From Glutamicibacter nicotianae (lineage in GTDB: Bacteria; Actinomycetota; Actinomycetes; Actinomycetales; Micrococcaceae), in the NCBI RefSeq assembly GCF_006539525.1, contig NZ_BJNE01000008.1:88953-152952 (forward strand): a stretch of DNA of 64,000 nucleotides, read 5' to 3'. Made by a program: the position numbers and the translations under genes. Positions 52,873-61,955 of this stretch are shown here, in pieces. The notes below the pieces were generated by a model. It had not been told where the DNA came from and ran no database searches. It saw only the letters and a program-made list of their open reading frames with translations. Numbering within the stretch: the stretch's first letter is position 1; each line of letters starts with the position of its first letter.

Positions 52873-53795
52873 GCCGCGCCCTGCACCTCGCCCGCGGCGC
52901 GATCCAGGCCAGCTGCGCGCCGGGGCTGAACCTGATCGGGGTCTCCGGCGGTGTCGACTCGCTGGCCCTGGCCATTGCCGCGGCGACGCTGCCTGGTTCC
53001 TTCGGCGCGGTGGTCATCGACCACGGCCTGCAGGCCGGCAGCGCCGAGGTGGCCGAGCACGCCGCCGCGCAGTGCCGCGAGCTGGGGCTGGATCCGGTGC
53101 AGGTGATCCGGGTCGAGACCTCGAAAGATGAGGATTCGGCGCGCAAGGCCAGGTACCAGGCCTTCGAGGAGGCCCTCGTCCAGCACAACGCGCAGACGCT
53201 GATGCTCGCGCATACCCGCGACGACCAGGCCGAACAGGTGCTGCTCGGATTGCTGCGCGGATCGGGTACCCGTTCGCTGGCAGGCATCCCGGCCCGCCGC
53301 GGACCCTACCGGCGTCCCCTGCTGGACCTGTCCCGGGAGCAGACCGAGCAGATCTGCCGGGAAGCGGGCCTGGACTTCTGGGAAGATCCGAGCAACACGG
53401 ACACCGGCTACCGGCGCAATCTCATCCGCCACCGGATCCTGCCCTTGCTGCGCGCGGAACTCGGCGAGCACCTCCCCGTTGCCCTGGCGCGCACCGCCAG
53501 CCTGGCCGCCGCCGATGCCCAGGCACTGGATTCCTGGGCGCAGGCGGCCAAGGCGGAGCACGGGTTGCGGATCGCGGAACTGGCCAAGCTGCCGGTGGCC
53601 GTCAGCTCGCGAGTATTACGCCTGGCCGCCATGGAAGCTGGTGCCCGGAATGTGGGCCATGAGCGAACAGCGGCGCTCTGCGCGCTGGCCGGATTCGGCG
53701 TCCCCAAGTCCAAATCGGCTGGTCCGGTGCAGCTCGATGGCGCGATCAGCGCCTTCCGCCGGCAATCGGTGATAGTTTTCACCACAACCGGCTAA
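52869..53795 (+). CDS. tilS: tRNA(Ile)-lysidine synthetase
   Basis: A 308-residue N-type PP-loop ATPase that changes C34 of tRNA-Ile(CAU) to lysidine. The SGGVDSLALAIA motif binds ATP; AHTRDDQAEQVLLGLLRGSG and NLIRHRILPLL are the tRNA- and lysine-binding family segments. It is short of the C-terminal domains of E. coli TilS, as usual for actinobacteria. Start fixed by the 4-base overlap with the upstream protease. A gap of 64 bases with its own -10 (TAGAAT) leads to hpt. Confidence 0.93.
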   Translation: MSRALHLARGAIQASCAPGLNLIGVSGGVDSLALAIAAATLPGSFGAVVIDHGLQAGSAEVAEHAAAQCRELGLDPVQVIRVETSKDEDSARKARYQAFEEALVQHNAQTLMLAHTRDDQAEQVLLGLLRGSGTRSLAGIPARRGPYRRPLLDLSREQTEQICREAGLDFWEDPSNTDTGYRRNLIRHRILPLLRAELGEHLPVALARTASLAAADAQALDSWAQAAKAEHGLRIAELAKLPVAVSSRVLRLAAMEAGARNVGHERTAALCALAGFGVPKSKSAGPVQLDGAISAFRRQSVIVFTTTG

Positions 53796-53859
53796 ACAAC
53801 AATCCGCCAAATGTGGCACTCTAGGTAAGTACCACACCTCTAGAATCAGGAGAATTCTC

Positions 53860-54411
53860 GTGGATTCCAATGCAGTCAAAGCCGATCTTGCGCACGTTCT
53901 GTACACCAAGGAAGAAATCCAGACCCGCGTGGAGGAACTCGCCGCGCAGATCGACAAGGACTACGAAGGCCGCGACATCCTCGTGGTAGGTGTGCTCAAG
54001 GGCGCCGTGATGATCATGGCCGACCTGGTCCGCGCGCTGAACTCCCACCTGACCATGGACTGGATGGCAGTGTCATCCTACGGTTCGGGTACCCAGTCCT
54101 CCGGTGTGGTGCGCATCCTCAAGGACCTGGATTCCGACTTGATGGGCAAGCATGTGCTGATCGTCGAGGACATCATCGACTCCGGCCTGACCTTGTCCTG
54201 GCTGAAGTCCAACCTGGAATCCCGCGGCCCGGCATCGGTGGAAATCTGCACCCTGCTGCGCAAGCCCGAGGCAGCCAAGGTGGAAATCGACGTCAAGTAC
54301 GTCGGCATGGACATCCCGAACGAATTCGTCGTGGGCTACGGCCTGGACTACGCGGAAAAGTACCGCAACCTGGATTGCGTGGGCACCTTGGCCCCGCACA
54401 TTTATCAGTAG
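53860..54411 (+). CDS. hpt: hypoxanthine phosphoribosyltransferase
   Basis: A 183-residue type I PRTase that makes IMP or GMP from hypoxanthine or guanine and PRPP. The PRPP loop is [29 protein letters not shown] and the C-terminal [17 protein letters not shown] [20 protein letters not shown] give purine binding. GTG start behind AGGAGA. TAGAAT at 53841-53846 gives a promoter with a very short leader. ftsH follows 107 bases later. Confidence 0.94.
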   Translation: MDSNAVKADLAHVLYTKEEIQTRVEELAAQIDKDYEGRDILVVGVLKGAVMIMADLVRALNSHLTMDWMAVSSYGSGTQSSGVVRILKDLDSDLMGKHVLIVEDIIDSGLTLSWLKSNLESRGPASVEICTLLRKPEAAKVEIDVKYVGMDIPNEFVVGYGLDYAEKYRNLDCVGTLAPHIYQ

Positions 54412-54518
54412 GGAACTTTTCGCGCCATTGGGGCGTTGAGAAGTATCGAAGGTGGCGTGACCCGGACGCCAGAGCAGTGCGTGAGGGGGATGCGCCAGGC
54501 GCGGGGCCTGGCGGATCA

Positions 54519-56444
54519 ATGAAAACGAAGAAGCTTTTTAACAGCTGGATCATTTGGGTTTTGGTCGGCGTCGTCGCAGTGGTGCTGTTCCTGCCGATGG
54601 TCTTTGGCAATAATTCTGCCAAGGTGGATACCTCCGTCGGCTTGCACCAGCTGACCAGCGGCAATGTCACCGAAGCGAAGATGTTCGACGGCGACCAGCG
54701 TGTCGACCTGAAGCTGCGCGACGCCCTGAAGGTGGACGGCGTGGACAAGGGCACCACGGTGAGCTTCTACTACTCCACCGCCCGCGCCGAACAGGTCGTC
54801 GATGAGATCAACAAGGCCAATCTGGGCAAGTTCACCGACCAGCCGGTGGAAAGCAACTGGCTGCTGTCGATGCTCGGGATCATCATCCCGTTCCTGCTGA
54901 TCGCCGGCATCTTCTGGTTCATCCTCGCCCGCTCGCAGGGCGGCGGCTCCAAGGTCATGCAGTTCGGCAAGTCCAAGGCGAAGCTGATCACCAAGGACAT
55001 GCCGCAGGTGACCTTCAAGGACGTCGCCGGCGCCGACGAGGCAGTGGAAGAACTCCACGAAATCAAGGAATTCCTGCAGGAGCCAGCCAAGTTCCAGGCC
55101 CTGGGCGCGAAGATCCCCAAGGGCGTGCTGCTCTACGGCCCTCCGGGCACCGGCAAGACCCTGCTGGCCAAGGCGGTGGCCGGCGAAGCCCAGGTCCCGT
55201 TCTACTCGATCTCCGGCTCCGACTTCGTCGAGATGTTCGTCGGCGTGGGCGCCTCGCGCGTGCGCGACCTGTTCGAACAGGCCAAGAACAACTCCCCGGC
55301 GATCATCTTCGTCGACGAAATCGACGCGGTGGGCCGCCACCGCGGCGCCGGCATCGGCGGCGGCAACGACGAGCGCGAGCAGACCCTGAACCAGCTGCTC
55401 GTCGAAATGGACGGCTTCGACGCCACCACCAACGTCATCCTGATCGCCGCGACCAACCGTCCCGACGTGCTGGACCCGGCGCTGCTGCGCCCGGGCCGCT
55501 TCGACCGGCAGATCCCGGTGGAGGCACCGGACTTGAAGGGCCGCGAGCAGATCCTGTCGGTGCACGCCAAGGGCAAGCCGATGGACGCCACCGTGGATCT
55601 GAACGCCGTCGCGAAGAAGACCCCGGGCTACACCGGCGCCGATTTGGCCAACGTGCTCAACGAGGCCGCGCTGCTCACCGCACGCTCCAACGCGAACCTG
55701 ATCGACGACCGCGCGCTGGATGAGGCCATCGACCGCGTCATGGCCGGCCCGCAGAAGCGCACCCGGCTGATGGACGAGCACGAGCGCAAGGTCACTGCCT
55801 ACCACGAGGGCGGGCACGCGCTGGTCGCTGCCGCGATGAACCAGACCGCACCGGTCACCAAGATCACCATCCTGCCGCGCGGCCGCGCGCTGGGCTACAC
55901 CATGGTGGTTCCGGAATCCGACAAGTACTCGGTCACCCGCAACGAGCTGCTGGACCAGATGGCCTACGCCATGGGCGGGCGCGTCGCCGAGGAGATCGTC
56001 TTCCACGACCCGTCCACCGGAGCATCGAACGACATCGAGAAGGCCACCGCCACCGCGCGCAAGATGGTCACCGAATACGGCATGAGCGAGAAGGTCGGCG
56101 CGGTGCGCCTGGCCGGCTCGGCAGCCGAGCAGGGCATGGGCAACGCCGCCCGCGAATTCTCCGACGAAATGGCCCACCTCGTGGACCAGGAGGTACGCGA
56201 GCTGATCGAGCAGGCGCACAACGACGCCTACCAGGCGCTGACCGCCAACCGCCATGTGCTCGACCGCCTGGCCCTGGCCCTGCTGGAGCGCGAGACCCTG
56301 AACCAGGCGGAGATCGCGGAGATCTTCGCCGACCTGGTCAAGCGCGAGAAGCGCGAAGTCTGGCTGAGCAACGAGGCCCGTCCGGTGCACAGCGAGGGCC
56401 CGATATTAAGCCCCAAGGAGCGCGCAGCTTCCTCGACCGACTAG
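54519..56444 (+). CDS. ftsH: ATP-dependent zinc metalloprotease FtsH
   Basis: A 641-residue membrane AAA protease that degrades membrane and regulatory proteins. It has helix 1 ([19 protein letters not shown]), a short outer domain, helix 2 ([19 protein letters not shown]), Walker A GPPGTGKT (Lys213), Walker B IIFVDEID, the [22 protein letters not shown], and the zinc motif HEGGH (429-433). The ATG at 54519 has a weak ribosome site; the frame is open further upstream but that part is not conserved. The next gene, folE, starts 10 bases later. Confidence 0.95.
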   Translation: MKTKKLFNSWIIWVLVGVVAVVLFLPMVFGNNSAKVDTSVGLHQLTSGNVTEAKMFDGDQRVDLKLRDALKVDGVDKGTTVSFYYSTARAEQVVDEINKANLGKFTDQPVESNWLLSMLGIIIPFLLIAGIFWFILARSQGGGSKVMQFGKSKAKLITKDMPQVTFKDVAGADEAVEELHEIKEFLQEPAKFQALGAKIPKGVLLYGPPGTGKTLLAKAVAGEAQVPFYSISGSDFVEMFVGVGASRVRDLFEQAKNNSPAIIFVDEIDAVGRHRGAGIGGGNDEREQTLNQLLVEMDGFDATTNVILIAATNRPDVLDPALLRPGRFDRQIPVEAPDLKGREQILSVHAKGKPMDATVDLNAVAKKTPGYTGADLANVLNEAALLTARSNANLIDDRALDEAIDRVMAGPQKRTRLMDEHERKVTAYHEGGHALVAAAMNQTAPVTKITILPRGRALGYTMVVPESDKYSVTRNELLDQMAYAMGGRVAEEIVFHDPSTGASNDIEKATATARKMVTEYGMSEKVGAVRLAGSAAEQGMGNAAREFSDEMAHLVDQEVRELIEQAHNDAYQALTANRHVLDRLALALLERETLNQAEIAEIFADLVKREKREVWLSNEARPVHSEGPILSPKERAASSTD

Positions 56445-56453
56445 GATCGAAGC

Positions 56454-57032
56454 GTGAGTGAACTGAAAGAGATTGACCAGCCGCGGATCGCGGCAGCCGT
56501 GCGCGAGATCCTGGAGGCCATCGGCGAGGACCCCGACCGCGACGGCCTGGTCGACACCCCGAAGCGGGTGGCCAAGGCCTACGCGGAGTTCTTCGCCGGC
56601 CTGCACCAGCAACCGGCAGACCACCTGTCCACCACCTTCGACATCGAGCACGATGAGATGGTGCTGGTCAAGGACATCCCGTTCTACTCGACCTGCGAGC
56701 ACCACCTGGTGCCCTTCTACGGTTCGGCGCATATCGGCTACATCCCGGGCAAGGGCGGCAAGGTCACCGGCCTGTCCAAGCTGGCCCGCCTGGTCGAGGT
56801 GTACGCCCGCCGCCCGCAGGTCCAGGAACGCCTGACCACCCAGATCGTCGATGCGCTGGTGGAGCACCTGAACCCGGCCGGCGCGATTGTCGTTGTCGAA
56901 TGCGAGCACATGTGCATGTCCATGCGCGGGGTGCAGAAGCCCGGAGCGAAGACCGTGACCAGTGCGGTGCGCGGCCAGCTGCGCGAGACTGCCACCCGTG
57001 CCGAAGCCATGAGCCTGATCCTCGGAAAGTAG
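56454..57032 (+). CDS. folE: GTP cyclohydrolase I
   Basis: A 192-residue enzyme making 7,8-dihydroneopterin triphosphate, the first step of folate synthesis. It has [20 protein letters not shown], the zinc ligands in [12 protein letters not shown] (Cys, His) and the Cys of [22 protein letters not shown] start: TAGGAT, of which TAG is the ftsH stop, lies 6 bases before it, so it may have its own leaderless promoter as well as read-through from ftsH. Leads folE-folP-folBK. Confidence 0.95.
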   Translation: MSELKEIDQPRIAAAVREILEAIGEDPDRDGLVDTPKRVAKAYAEFFAGLHQQPADHLSTTFDIEHDEMVLVKDIPFYSTCEHHLVPFYGSAHIGYIPGKGGKVTGLSKLARLVEVYARRPQVQERLTTQIVDALVEHLNPAGAIVVVECEHMCMSMRGVQKPGAKTVTSAVRGQLRETATRAEAMSLILGK

Positions 57033-57039
57033 GAACCCC

Positions 57040-57942
57040 ATGTCGCTTGGAGCGATCCCGGGCACCGGCCCGAACACCAGCCCCCTGCCCGTCATCCGCA
57101 AGTCCAAGAAGAAGACGATGGCCGACCTGCCCAGCGGCCGCACCCTGGTCATGGGCATCCTGAACGTCACCGAGGACTCCTTCTCGGACGGCGGGAAGTA
57201 CCTGTCCACCGATGCCGCGATCGACCAGGGCCTGAAGCTGCTCTACTCCGGCGCGGACATCATCGACGTGGGCGGCGAATCCACCCGCCCCGGCGCCAAG
57301 GACGTGGATCCAGCCCTCGAGCAGGAGCGCATCATCCCGGTCATCGAAGCCCTGGTGAAGGCCGGCGCGGTGATCTCCGTGGACACCATGCATGTCTCCA
57401 CCGCCCGCGCGGCCATCGAAGCCGGCGCGCACATCATCAACGACGTCTCGGGCCTGACCTACGAGCAGGGCATGCCCGAGCTGATCGCTGAAACCGGCGT
57501 CCCCTACGTGCTGATGCACCGCCGCGGCACCGCGCAGAACATGGTCGCCGAGGCCAACTACCAGGACGTGGTCGCAGAGGTCATCGGCGAGCTGCGCGGC
57601 CTGCGCGACGAGTTCGTCGCCAAGGGCGTGGCCCCGGAACAGATCATCATCGACCCGGGACTGGGCTTCGCCAAGGATGCCGGGCACAACTGGGCGCTGC
57701 TGGCCAATGTCCCTGCCATCGAAGAGCTGGGCCATCGGGTGCTGATCGGCACCAGCCGCAAGCGCTTCCTGGGCGAGCTGCTGGCCGAGGGCTCCAAGAG
57801 CCGGGCGCCGCTGGAACGCGATGCGGCGACTGCCGCCACCACCGTGCTGGGCGCCCGCGACAAGGTCTGGGCGGTGCGCGTGCACGATGTCGCCGGCAGC
57901 CGCGACGCCATCGAAGTCGTGCAGGCCTATGGATCGCATTAG
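57040..57942 (+). CDS. folP: dihydropteroate synthase
   Basis: A 300-residue TIM barrel that joins the pterin diphosphate with p-aminobenzoate; the sulfonamide target. MGILNVTEDSFSDGG and DIIDVGGESTRPGA are the two family signatures; HIINDVSGLTYE, IIIDPGLGFAKD and GTSRKRFLGELL follow. The first 30 residues are an extra basic stretch (PVIRKSKKKTMADL); an internal ATG at 57118 would remove it, but the ribosome site before 57040 (AGGAACCCC) supports the longer form. It overlaps folBK by 14 bases. Confidence 0.93.
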   Translation: MSLGAIPGTGPNTSPLPVIRKSKKKTMADLPSGRTLVMGILNVTEDSFSDGGKYLSTDAAIDQGLKLLYSGADIIDVGGESTRPGAKDVDPALEQERIIPVIEALVKAGAVISVDTMHVSTARAAIEAGAHIINDVSGLTYEQGMPELIAETGVPYVLMHRRGTAQNMVAEANYQDVVAEVIGELRGLRDEFVAKGVAPEQIIIDPGLGFAKDAGHNWALLANVPAIEELGHRVLIGTSRKRFLGELLAEGSKSRAPLERDAATAATTVLGARDKVWAVRVHDVAGSRDAIEVVQAYGSH

Positions 57943-58762
57943 CATCTACGGAATTTCGGCCACCGGCTACCATGGCGTGTTCGAGCATGAGAAGCGCGAC
58001 GGCCAGGAATTCATCATCGACGTGGTGCTGCACGTGGACATCACGCGGGCGGCAGCCAGCGACAATGTGCTGGACACCGTGCACTACGGCGAAGTCAGCG
58101 AGCTGGTGGTCGAGCAGATCAAGGCCGGCCCGTGGGACTTGATCGAGAAGCTGGGCAGCGAAATCGCCGAGGCGATCCTCGCCGCCTACCCGTCCGTGGC
58201 CACCATCGACGTGGTGGTGCACAAGCCGCAGGCACCGATCCCGGTGCCGTTCAGCGATGTCACGATCTCGCTGACCCGGCACCAGAAGCAGCACACCGCG
58301 ATCATCGCGCTGGGCGCCAACCTCGGCGACCCGCAGGCCACGCTGGCCGCCGCGGTGCAGGAACTCGGTGCGGAAACCGAGCTGCTCAAGGTCTCCCCGC
58401 TGGCCATCACCAAGCCGGTTGGCGGCCCGCCGGACCAGCCGGACTACACCAACCAGGTAGTCCAGGTGCGCACCCGGCTCTCGCCGCATGAGCTGCTGGA
58501 TTTGTGCCAGTCCATCGAAGCCAAGCACCACCGCACCCGCGAGGTGCGCTGGGAAGCGCGCACCCTGGATTTGGACTTGATCGCCTACGACCAGCTGCGC
58601 CTTGATGACGAGCGGCTGACCCTGCCGCACCCGCGCGCCGCGATCCGCGGCTTCGTGCTGGCCCCGTGGAGCTGGATGGATCCGGACGCGGTGCTGGAGG
58701 GGCAACTGGTCTCCCGCCTGGCCGCCGAAGCCGCCGACACGAAAGACATCATCCGGCTATGA
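57929..58762 (+). CDS. folBK: FolB-FolK fusion: dihydroneopterin aldolase and HPPK
   Basis: A 277-residue bifunctional enzyme. FolB (1 to about 118): ATGYHGVFEHEKRDGQEF, DTVHYGEV and KPQAPIPVPFSDV, cleaving dihydroneopterin. FolK (about 122-277): IIALGANLGDPQATL, VGGPPDQPDYTNQV and the HPPK signature RWEARTLDLDLIAYD with LPHPRAAIRGFVLAP, adding diphosphate from ATP. The start ATG lies inside the folP end (14-base overlap). With folP next to it, three consecutive steps are coded in one unit. It overlaps the next gene by 4 bases. Confidence 0.94.
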   Translation: MDRISIYGISATGYHGVFEHEKRDGQEFIIDVVLHVDITRAAASDNVLDTVHYGEVSELVVEQIKAGPWDLIEKLGSEIAEAILAAYPSVATIDVVVHKPQAPIPVPFSDVTISLTRHQKQHTAIIALGANLGDPQATLAAAVQELGAETELLKVSPLAITKPVGGPPDQPDYTNQVVQVRTRLSPHELLDLCQSIEAKHHRTREVRWEARTLDLDLIAYDQLRLDDERLTLPHPRAAIRGFVLAPWSWMDPDAVLEGQLVSRLAAEAADTKDIIRL

Positions 58763-59220
58763 CGAAGCTGAAGCTGCGCTGGCTGTTCGCGTGCGCCGGG
58801 CTCGGAGCCGCGGCCGGCTGGATTGCGCTGCGCCTGCTCACCTCGGCAGGCCGGTACGCGCCGGTGCTCGACTACTCGGCGCTGTACTCGCTGGGCGCAG
58901 TCTGCGCGGTGGTGCTGTTCCTGGGGATCCGGGTGAAGCGTTCCACCCAGGGCAAGGCCGACTTCGAGCCGATCGCCGCGGCCCGCACTCTGGTGCTGGC
59001 GCAGGCCTCGGCCTATGCCGGCGCGGTCATCGCCGGCTGGCATGTTCCAGCCATCATCATGCTCTGGGCGGCCACCGGCATGACCCCCACCCTGACCCGC
59101 GGCTTGGTGCTGGCCGGTGCCGGGCTCCTCATGGTGGTTATTGGGTATATTGTTCAGCAACTGTGCAAACTTCCACCGGAGGATACCGATGGCAACAGCG
59201 ACTCCGTGGTCACCGAGTAG
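58759..59220 (+). CDS. DUF3180 membrane protein
   Basis: A 153-residue protein with four membrane helices (LRWLFACAGLGAAAGWIAL; VLDYSALYSLGAVCAVVLFLG; VLAQASAYAGAVIAGWHVPA; GLVLAGAGLLMVVIGYIVQ) and the family motif AAARTLVLAQASAYAGA. DUF3180 proteins always sit after folK in actinobacteria; their role is unknown. It overlaps folBK by 4 bases and the following PH-domain gene by 32. Confidence 0.88.
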   Translation: MTKLKLRWLFACAGLGAAAGWIALRLLTSAGRYAPVLDYSALYSLGAVCAVVLFLGIRVKRSTQGKADFEPIAAARTLVLAQASAYAGAVIAGWHVPAIIMLWAATGMTPTLTRGLVLAGAGLLMVVIGYIVQQLCKLPPEDTDGNSDSVVTE

Positions 59221-59686
59221 CTTCACCCCAGCCCACCGGGACTATGCCAAGGTCAAGCTCACCACCTGGGCGATCACCTGGGGCGTGATCCTGCTGGCCT
59301 CCCTGGTTCCTGCCGTGCTGGCGGCAACCGGAGCCGGCATTGCGCTGTGGCTGGTCCTCGCCCCGATCCTGCTGGTGCTGCTGCTGGCGCTGCTGGCCTT
59401 GCGCATCATCCGCCGCCAGGTCGCCGCACTGGGCTACCTCGAACGCGAGGAAGACTTCATCGTCCGCTCCGGTGTGATGTGGCGCAAGCAGGTAGTCATT
59501 CCCTACGGCCGGATGCAGTACGTCGAGGTCAACAGCGGACCGCTGGAGCGCCGCTACGGCCTGTGCCAGCTGACGCTGAACACCGCAGGCACCGGCGCCA
59601 CCGCGCACGTCTACGGGCTGCCCGAGCGCGAAGGCCAGGAATTGCGCGAACGGCTCGTGGCCGCCGGCGAAGAGCAGATGCTATGA
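59189..59686 (+). CDS. bacterial PH-domain membrane protein (YdbS-like)
   Basis: A 165-residue protein with two N-terminal helices (AITWGVILLASLVPAVLA; ALWLVLAPILLVLLLALLAL) and one bacterial PH (bPH2) domain: VIPYGRMQYVEVNSGPLERRYGL is its core. The ATG at 59189 has an excellent GGAGG ribosome site inside the upstream gene. It overlaps the next gene by 4 bases. The pair resembles B. subtilis YdbS/YdbT, membrane proteins linked to envelope stress. Confidence 0.86.
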   Translation: MATATPWSPSSFTPAHRDYAKVKLTTWAITWGVILLASLVPAVLAATGAGIALWLVLAPILLVLLLALLALRIIRRQVAALGYLEREEDFIVRSGVMWRKQVVIPYGRMQYVEVNSGPLERRYGLCQLTLNTAGTGATAHVYGLPEREGQELRERLVAAGEEQML

Positions 59687-61074
59687 GCCAGTCCGTGGAA
59701 CCGGCCGCCGGTGACAGCGCCGAGCCATGGCAGCGGGTGCACCCGGCCAGCCCCTTCGTCCACGGCTGGCTGGCCATCATCGGCCTGGTCTACATCTACT
59801 GGCAGAACACCGACGAACTGTCCTGGGCTGAACGCTTTTCCGGCGACAGGCTGATCTGGACCGTCGCGGGCGCCGGCATCGCCCTGCTCGTGGTGCTCAT
59901 CTTCTACTTCCTTTCCTGGTACTTCACCCGCTACAAGCTCACCAGCACGCACGTGTACGTGAATTCAGGGATGCTCTTCCGCAGCCAGAAGCAGGCGCGC
60001 ATCGACAAGGTGCAGGGCATCGACATCGCCCAGCCGCTGGTTGCCCGGCTGCTGGGACTTGCCGAGCTGCGCTTCGACGTGGCCGATTCCTCCGAGTCGG
60101 TGCTGCGCCTTTCCTTCCTGCGCAAGGCCGACGCCCACGCGTTGCGCCAGGTCATCCTCCAGCGGGCCCGCGGCGGACGACCCGCGCATGCCCCAGAAGC
60201 CGAACAGGCTGCGGCAGATGCGCCCGCGCCTGCCGATCCGCAGCCTGCCATGCAAGCATCGCCGCTGATGGCCAAGGTGCCCATCGGTCGGCTGATCGCC
60301 TCGCTGTTCCTGCAGCTGCCGGTGATCATCGGCCTGCTGGCCTGCCTGTCGATGCTGGTGCTGTGGATTTCCGGGGTCGAGGGAATCATCGCCGGCCTAG
60401 TGCCCTCGGTGCTGGCCTTCGGCAGCTGGTTCTACAAGCAGCTGAACCAGGGCTGGAACTTCACCGCCAGTGCCTCGGACACCGGCATGCGGATCAGCTA
60501 CGGTCTGGCCGACACCCGCCAGCACTCCATTCCCTCCGGCCGGGTCCAGGCCATTTCGGTGACGGCCCCCTTCTTCTGGCGGATGCTGGGCTGGTACAAG
60601 GTGGAGGTCAACGTGCTGGGCACCAAGAGCGATGACGCCGACAACCTGCAGGTGCTCCCGGTGGGCGACTTCGAGTCGGTCGCCCGCATCATGGGGATCC
60701 TGCTGCCGGACCTTGGCGTCGAGAACCAGCGCGAGGTGCTGGCCACGGCGGTGAGCACCGGATCCGAGCACGGTTTCATCGGCTCCCCGGAACGCGCCAA
60801 GCCGCTATCGCCCGGGGCATGGAAGCACCAGGGGTTCCTGGCCACCGGAACTACGGTGATTTCCCGGTACGGCTGGCTGGCGCGCCAAGCCAGTTTCGTG
60901 CCGCATAACCGGGTGCAGGGCATGAGCTGGATACAGGGGCCGTGGGAGCGAGGCCGTAGACTGGCCGGTGTCCGCTTGCACAGTGCTGGCGGAAGCATCA
61001 CCGGATACGTGCATCAGATTGATGCGGACACCGCGGCAGAATTTATCCGGGCGCAGACCCGGCGCCTGGTTTGA
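59683..61074 (+). CDS. membrane protein with two or more bacterial PH domains (YdbT-like)
   Basis: A 463-residue protein: two N-terminal helices, first bPH2 domain (SGMLFRSQKQARIDKVQGID, LLGLAELRFDVADSS), a Pro/Ala-rich loop, two more helices (LIASLFLQLPVIIGLLACL), a second bPH2 domain (RQHSIPSGRVQAISVTAPFF), and a third PH-like part near the end (SFVPHNRVQGMSWIQGP). It is the partner of the upstream YdbS-like protein; the two may make a complex in the membrane. Function in actinobacteria not known. Confidence 0.85.
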   Translation: MSQSVEPAAGDSAEPWQRVHPASPFVHGWLAIIGLVYIYWQNTDELSWAERFSGDRLIWTVAGAGIALLVVLIFYFLSWYFTRYKLTSTHVYVNSGMLFRSQKQARIDKVQGIDIAQPLVARLLGLAELRFDVADSSESVLRLSFLRKADAHALRQVILQRARGGRPAHAPEAEQAAADAPAPADPQPAMQASPLMAKVPIGRLIASLFLQLPVIIGLLACLSMLVLWISGVEGIIAGLVPSVLAFGSWFYKQLNQGWNFTASASDTGMRISYGLADTRQHSIPSGRVQAISVTAPFFWRMLGWYKVEVNVLGTKSDDADNLQVLPVGDFESVARIMGILLPDLGVENQREVLATAVSTGSEHGFIGSPERAKPLSPGAWKHQGFLATGTTVISRYGWLARQASFVPHNRVQGMSWIQGPWERGRRLAGVRLHSAGGSITGYVHQIDADTAAEFIRAQTRRLV

Positions 61075-61083
61075 AAGGTAGAA

Positions 61084-61950
61084 GTGGACGCACCACGCTT
61101 GGGAATCGGCATCATCTCGGCCGGCAAGGTAGGCACCGTGCTCGGTGCGGCGCTGGCGGCCAGCGGGCACCGGATCACCGGCATCCATGCAGTCTCGGAG
61201 GCCTCACGCGATCGCGCCGACGCCTTGCTGCCCGGCGTGGAATTGCTGGACCCGGCAGAAATCCTGCGCCGCAGCGAGCTGGTGCTCTTTGCGGTGCCCG
61301 ATGATGTGCTCGGCGAACTCGTGGCCGGGCTGGCCGCGGGCGGGCATTTCTCCGTGGGGCAGCTGGTCGCCCACACCGCCGGGCGCTACGGCACCTCGAT
61401 CCTGCAGCCGGCCATGGACGCCGGCGCCTTCGGCTTGGCAATCCACCCGGCAATGACCTTCACCGGGATGAGCATGGATCTGCAGCGGCTGACCGACTGC
61501 GTCTTCGCGGTCACCGCCGACGAGGCCATCCTGCCGGTCGCCCAGGCGCTGGTGGTGGAGATGCGCGGAGAGCCCGTGGTGATCGCCGAGCAGGACCGGG
61601 TCAGCTACCACGCGGCCCTGGCCCATGCGGCAAACCACCTGAACACCATCACGGCGCAATCGGCCGATATCCTGCGCCGCATCGGCGTGGAAGAGCCATC
61701 CAATACCCTGCGAGCCCTGATGTACGCGAGCCTGGATAACGCGCTGCGTTCCGGAGCCGGCGCGCTGACCGGCCCGGTGGCCCGCGGCGATCGCGGAACC
61801 GTGACCGCGCACCTGCAGGCGTTGGCCGACGACCCGGCAGAAACGAATAATTCCTACCGGAGCCTCTCGCGGGCGACGGCACTGCGCGCGGCCGATCGCG
61901 GCCTGATCTCCCAGAGCACGCTGGAAGAGCTCCTGCGAGTTCTAGAATAG
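61084..61950 (+). CDS. Rossmann-fold DUF2520 protein, possible ketopantoate reductase-like enzyme
   Basis: A 288-residue protein. Its N-terminal Rossmann motif GIGIISAGKVGTVLGAALAA resembles F420-dependent or NADP-binding 6PGDH-like enzymes; the middle has PDDVLGELVAGLA, HTAGRYG, and the C-terminal DUF2520 domain LAHAANHLNTITAQSADIL and ARGDRGTV-like VARGDRGTVTAHLQAL. It starts 5 bases before panC, and in many actinobacteria this gene pair is fixed, so a step in pantothenate synthesis, maybe ketopantoate reduction, has been proposed by context. GTG start with AAAGGTAGAA upstream. Confidence 0.85.
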   Translation: MDAPRLGIGIISAGKVGTVLGAALAASGHRITGIHAVSEASRDRADALLPGVELLDPAEILRRSELVLFAVPDDVLGELVAGLAAGGHFSVGQLVAHTAGRYGTSILQPAMDAGAFGLAIHPAMTFTGMSMDLQRLTDCVFAVTADEAILPVAQALVVEMRGEPVVIAEQDRVSYHAALAHAANHLNTITAQSADILRRIGVEEPSNTLRALMYASLDNALRSGAGALTGPVARGDRGTVTAHLQALADDPAETNNSYRSLSRATALRAADRGLISQSTLEELLRVLE

Positions 61951-61955
61951 ATAGC

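Noticed and set aside
55800..55815. HEGGH in FtsH instead of the common HEAGH as an unusual zinc site
   Set aside because: The HExxH pattern is intact, and to my memory HEGGH is normal for actinobacterial FtsH.
54516..56390. 624-codon minus-strand frame opposite ftsH
   Set aside because: Shadow of ftsH; Val/Gly/Arg-biased composition and no family features.
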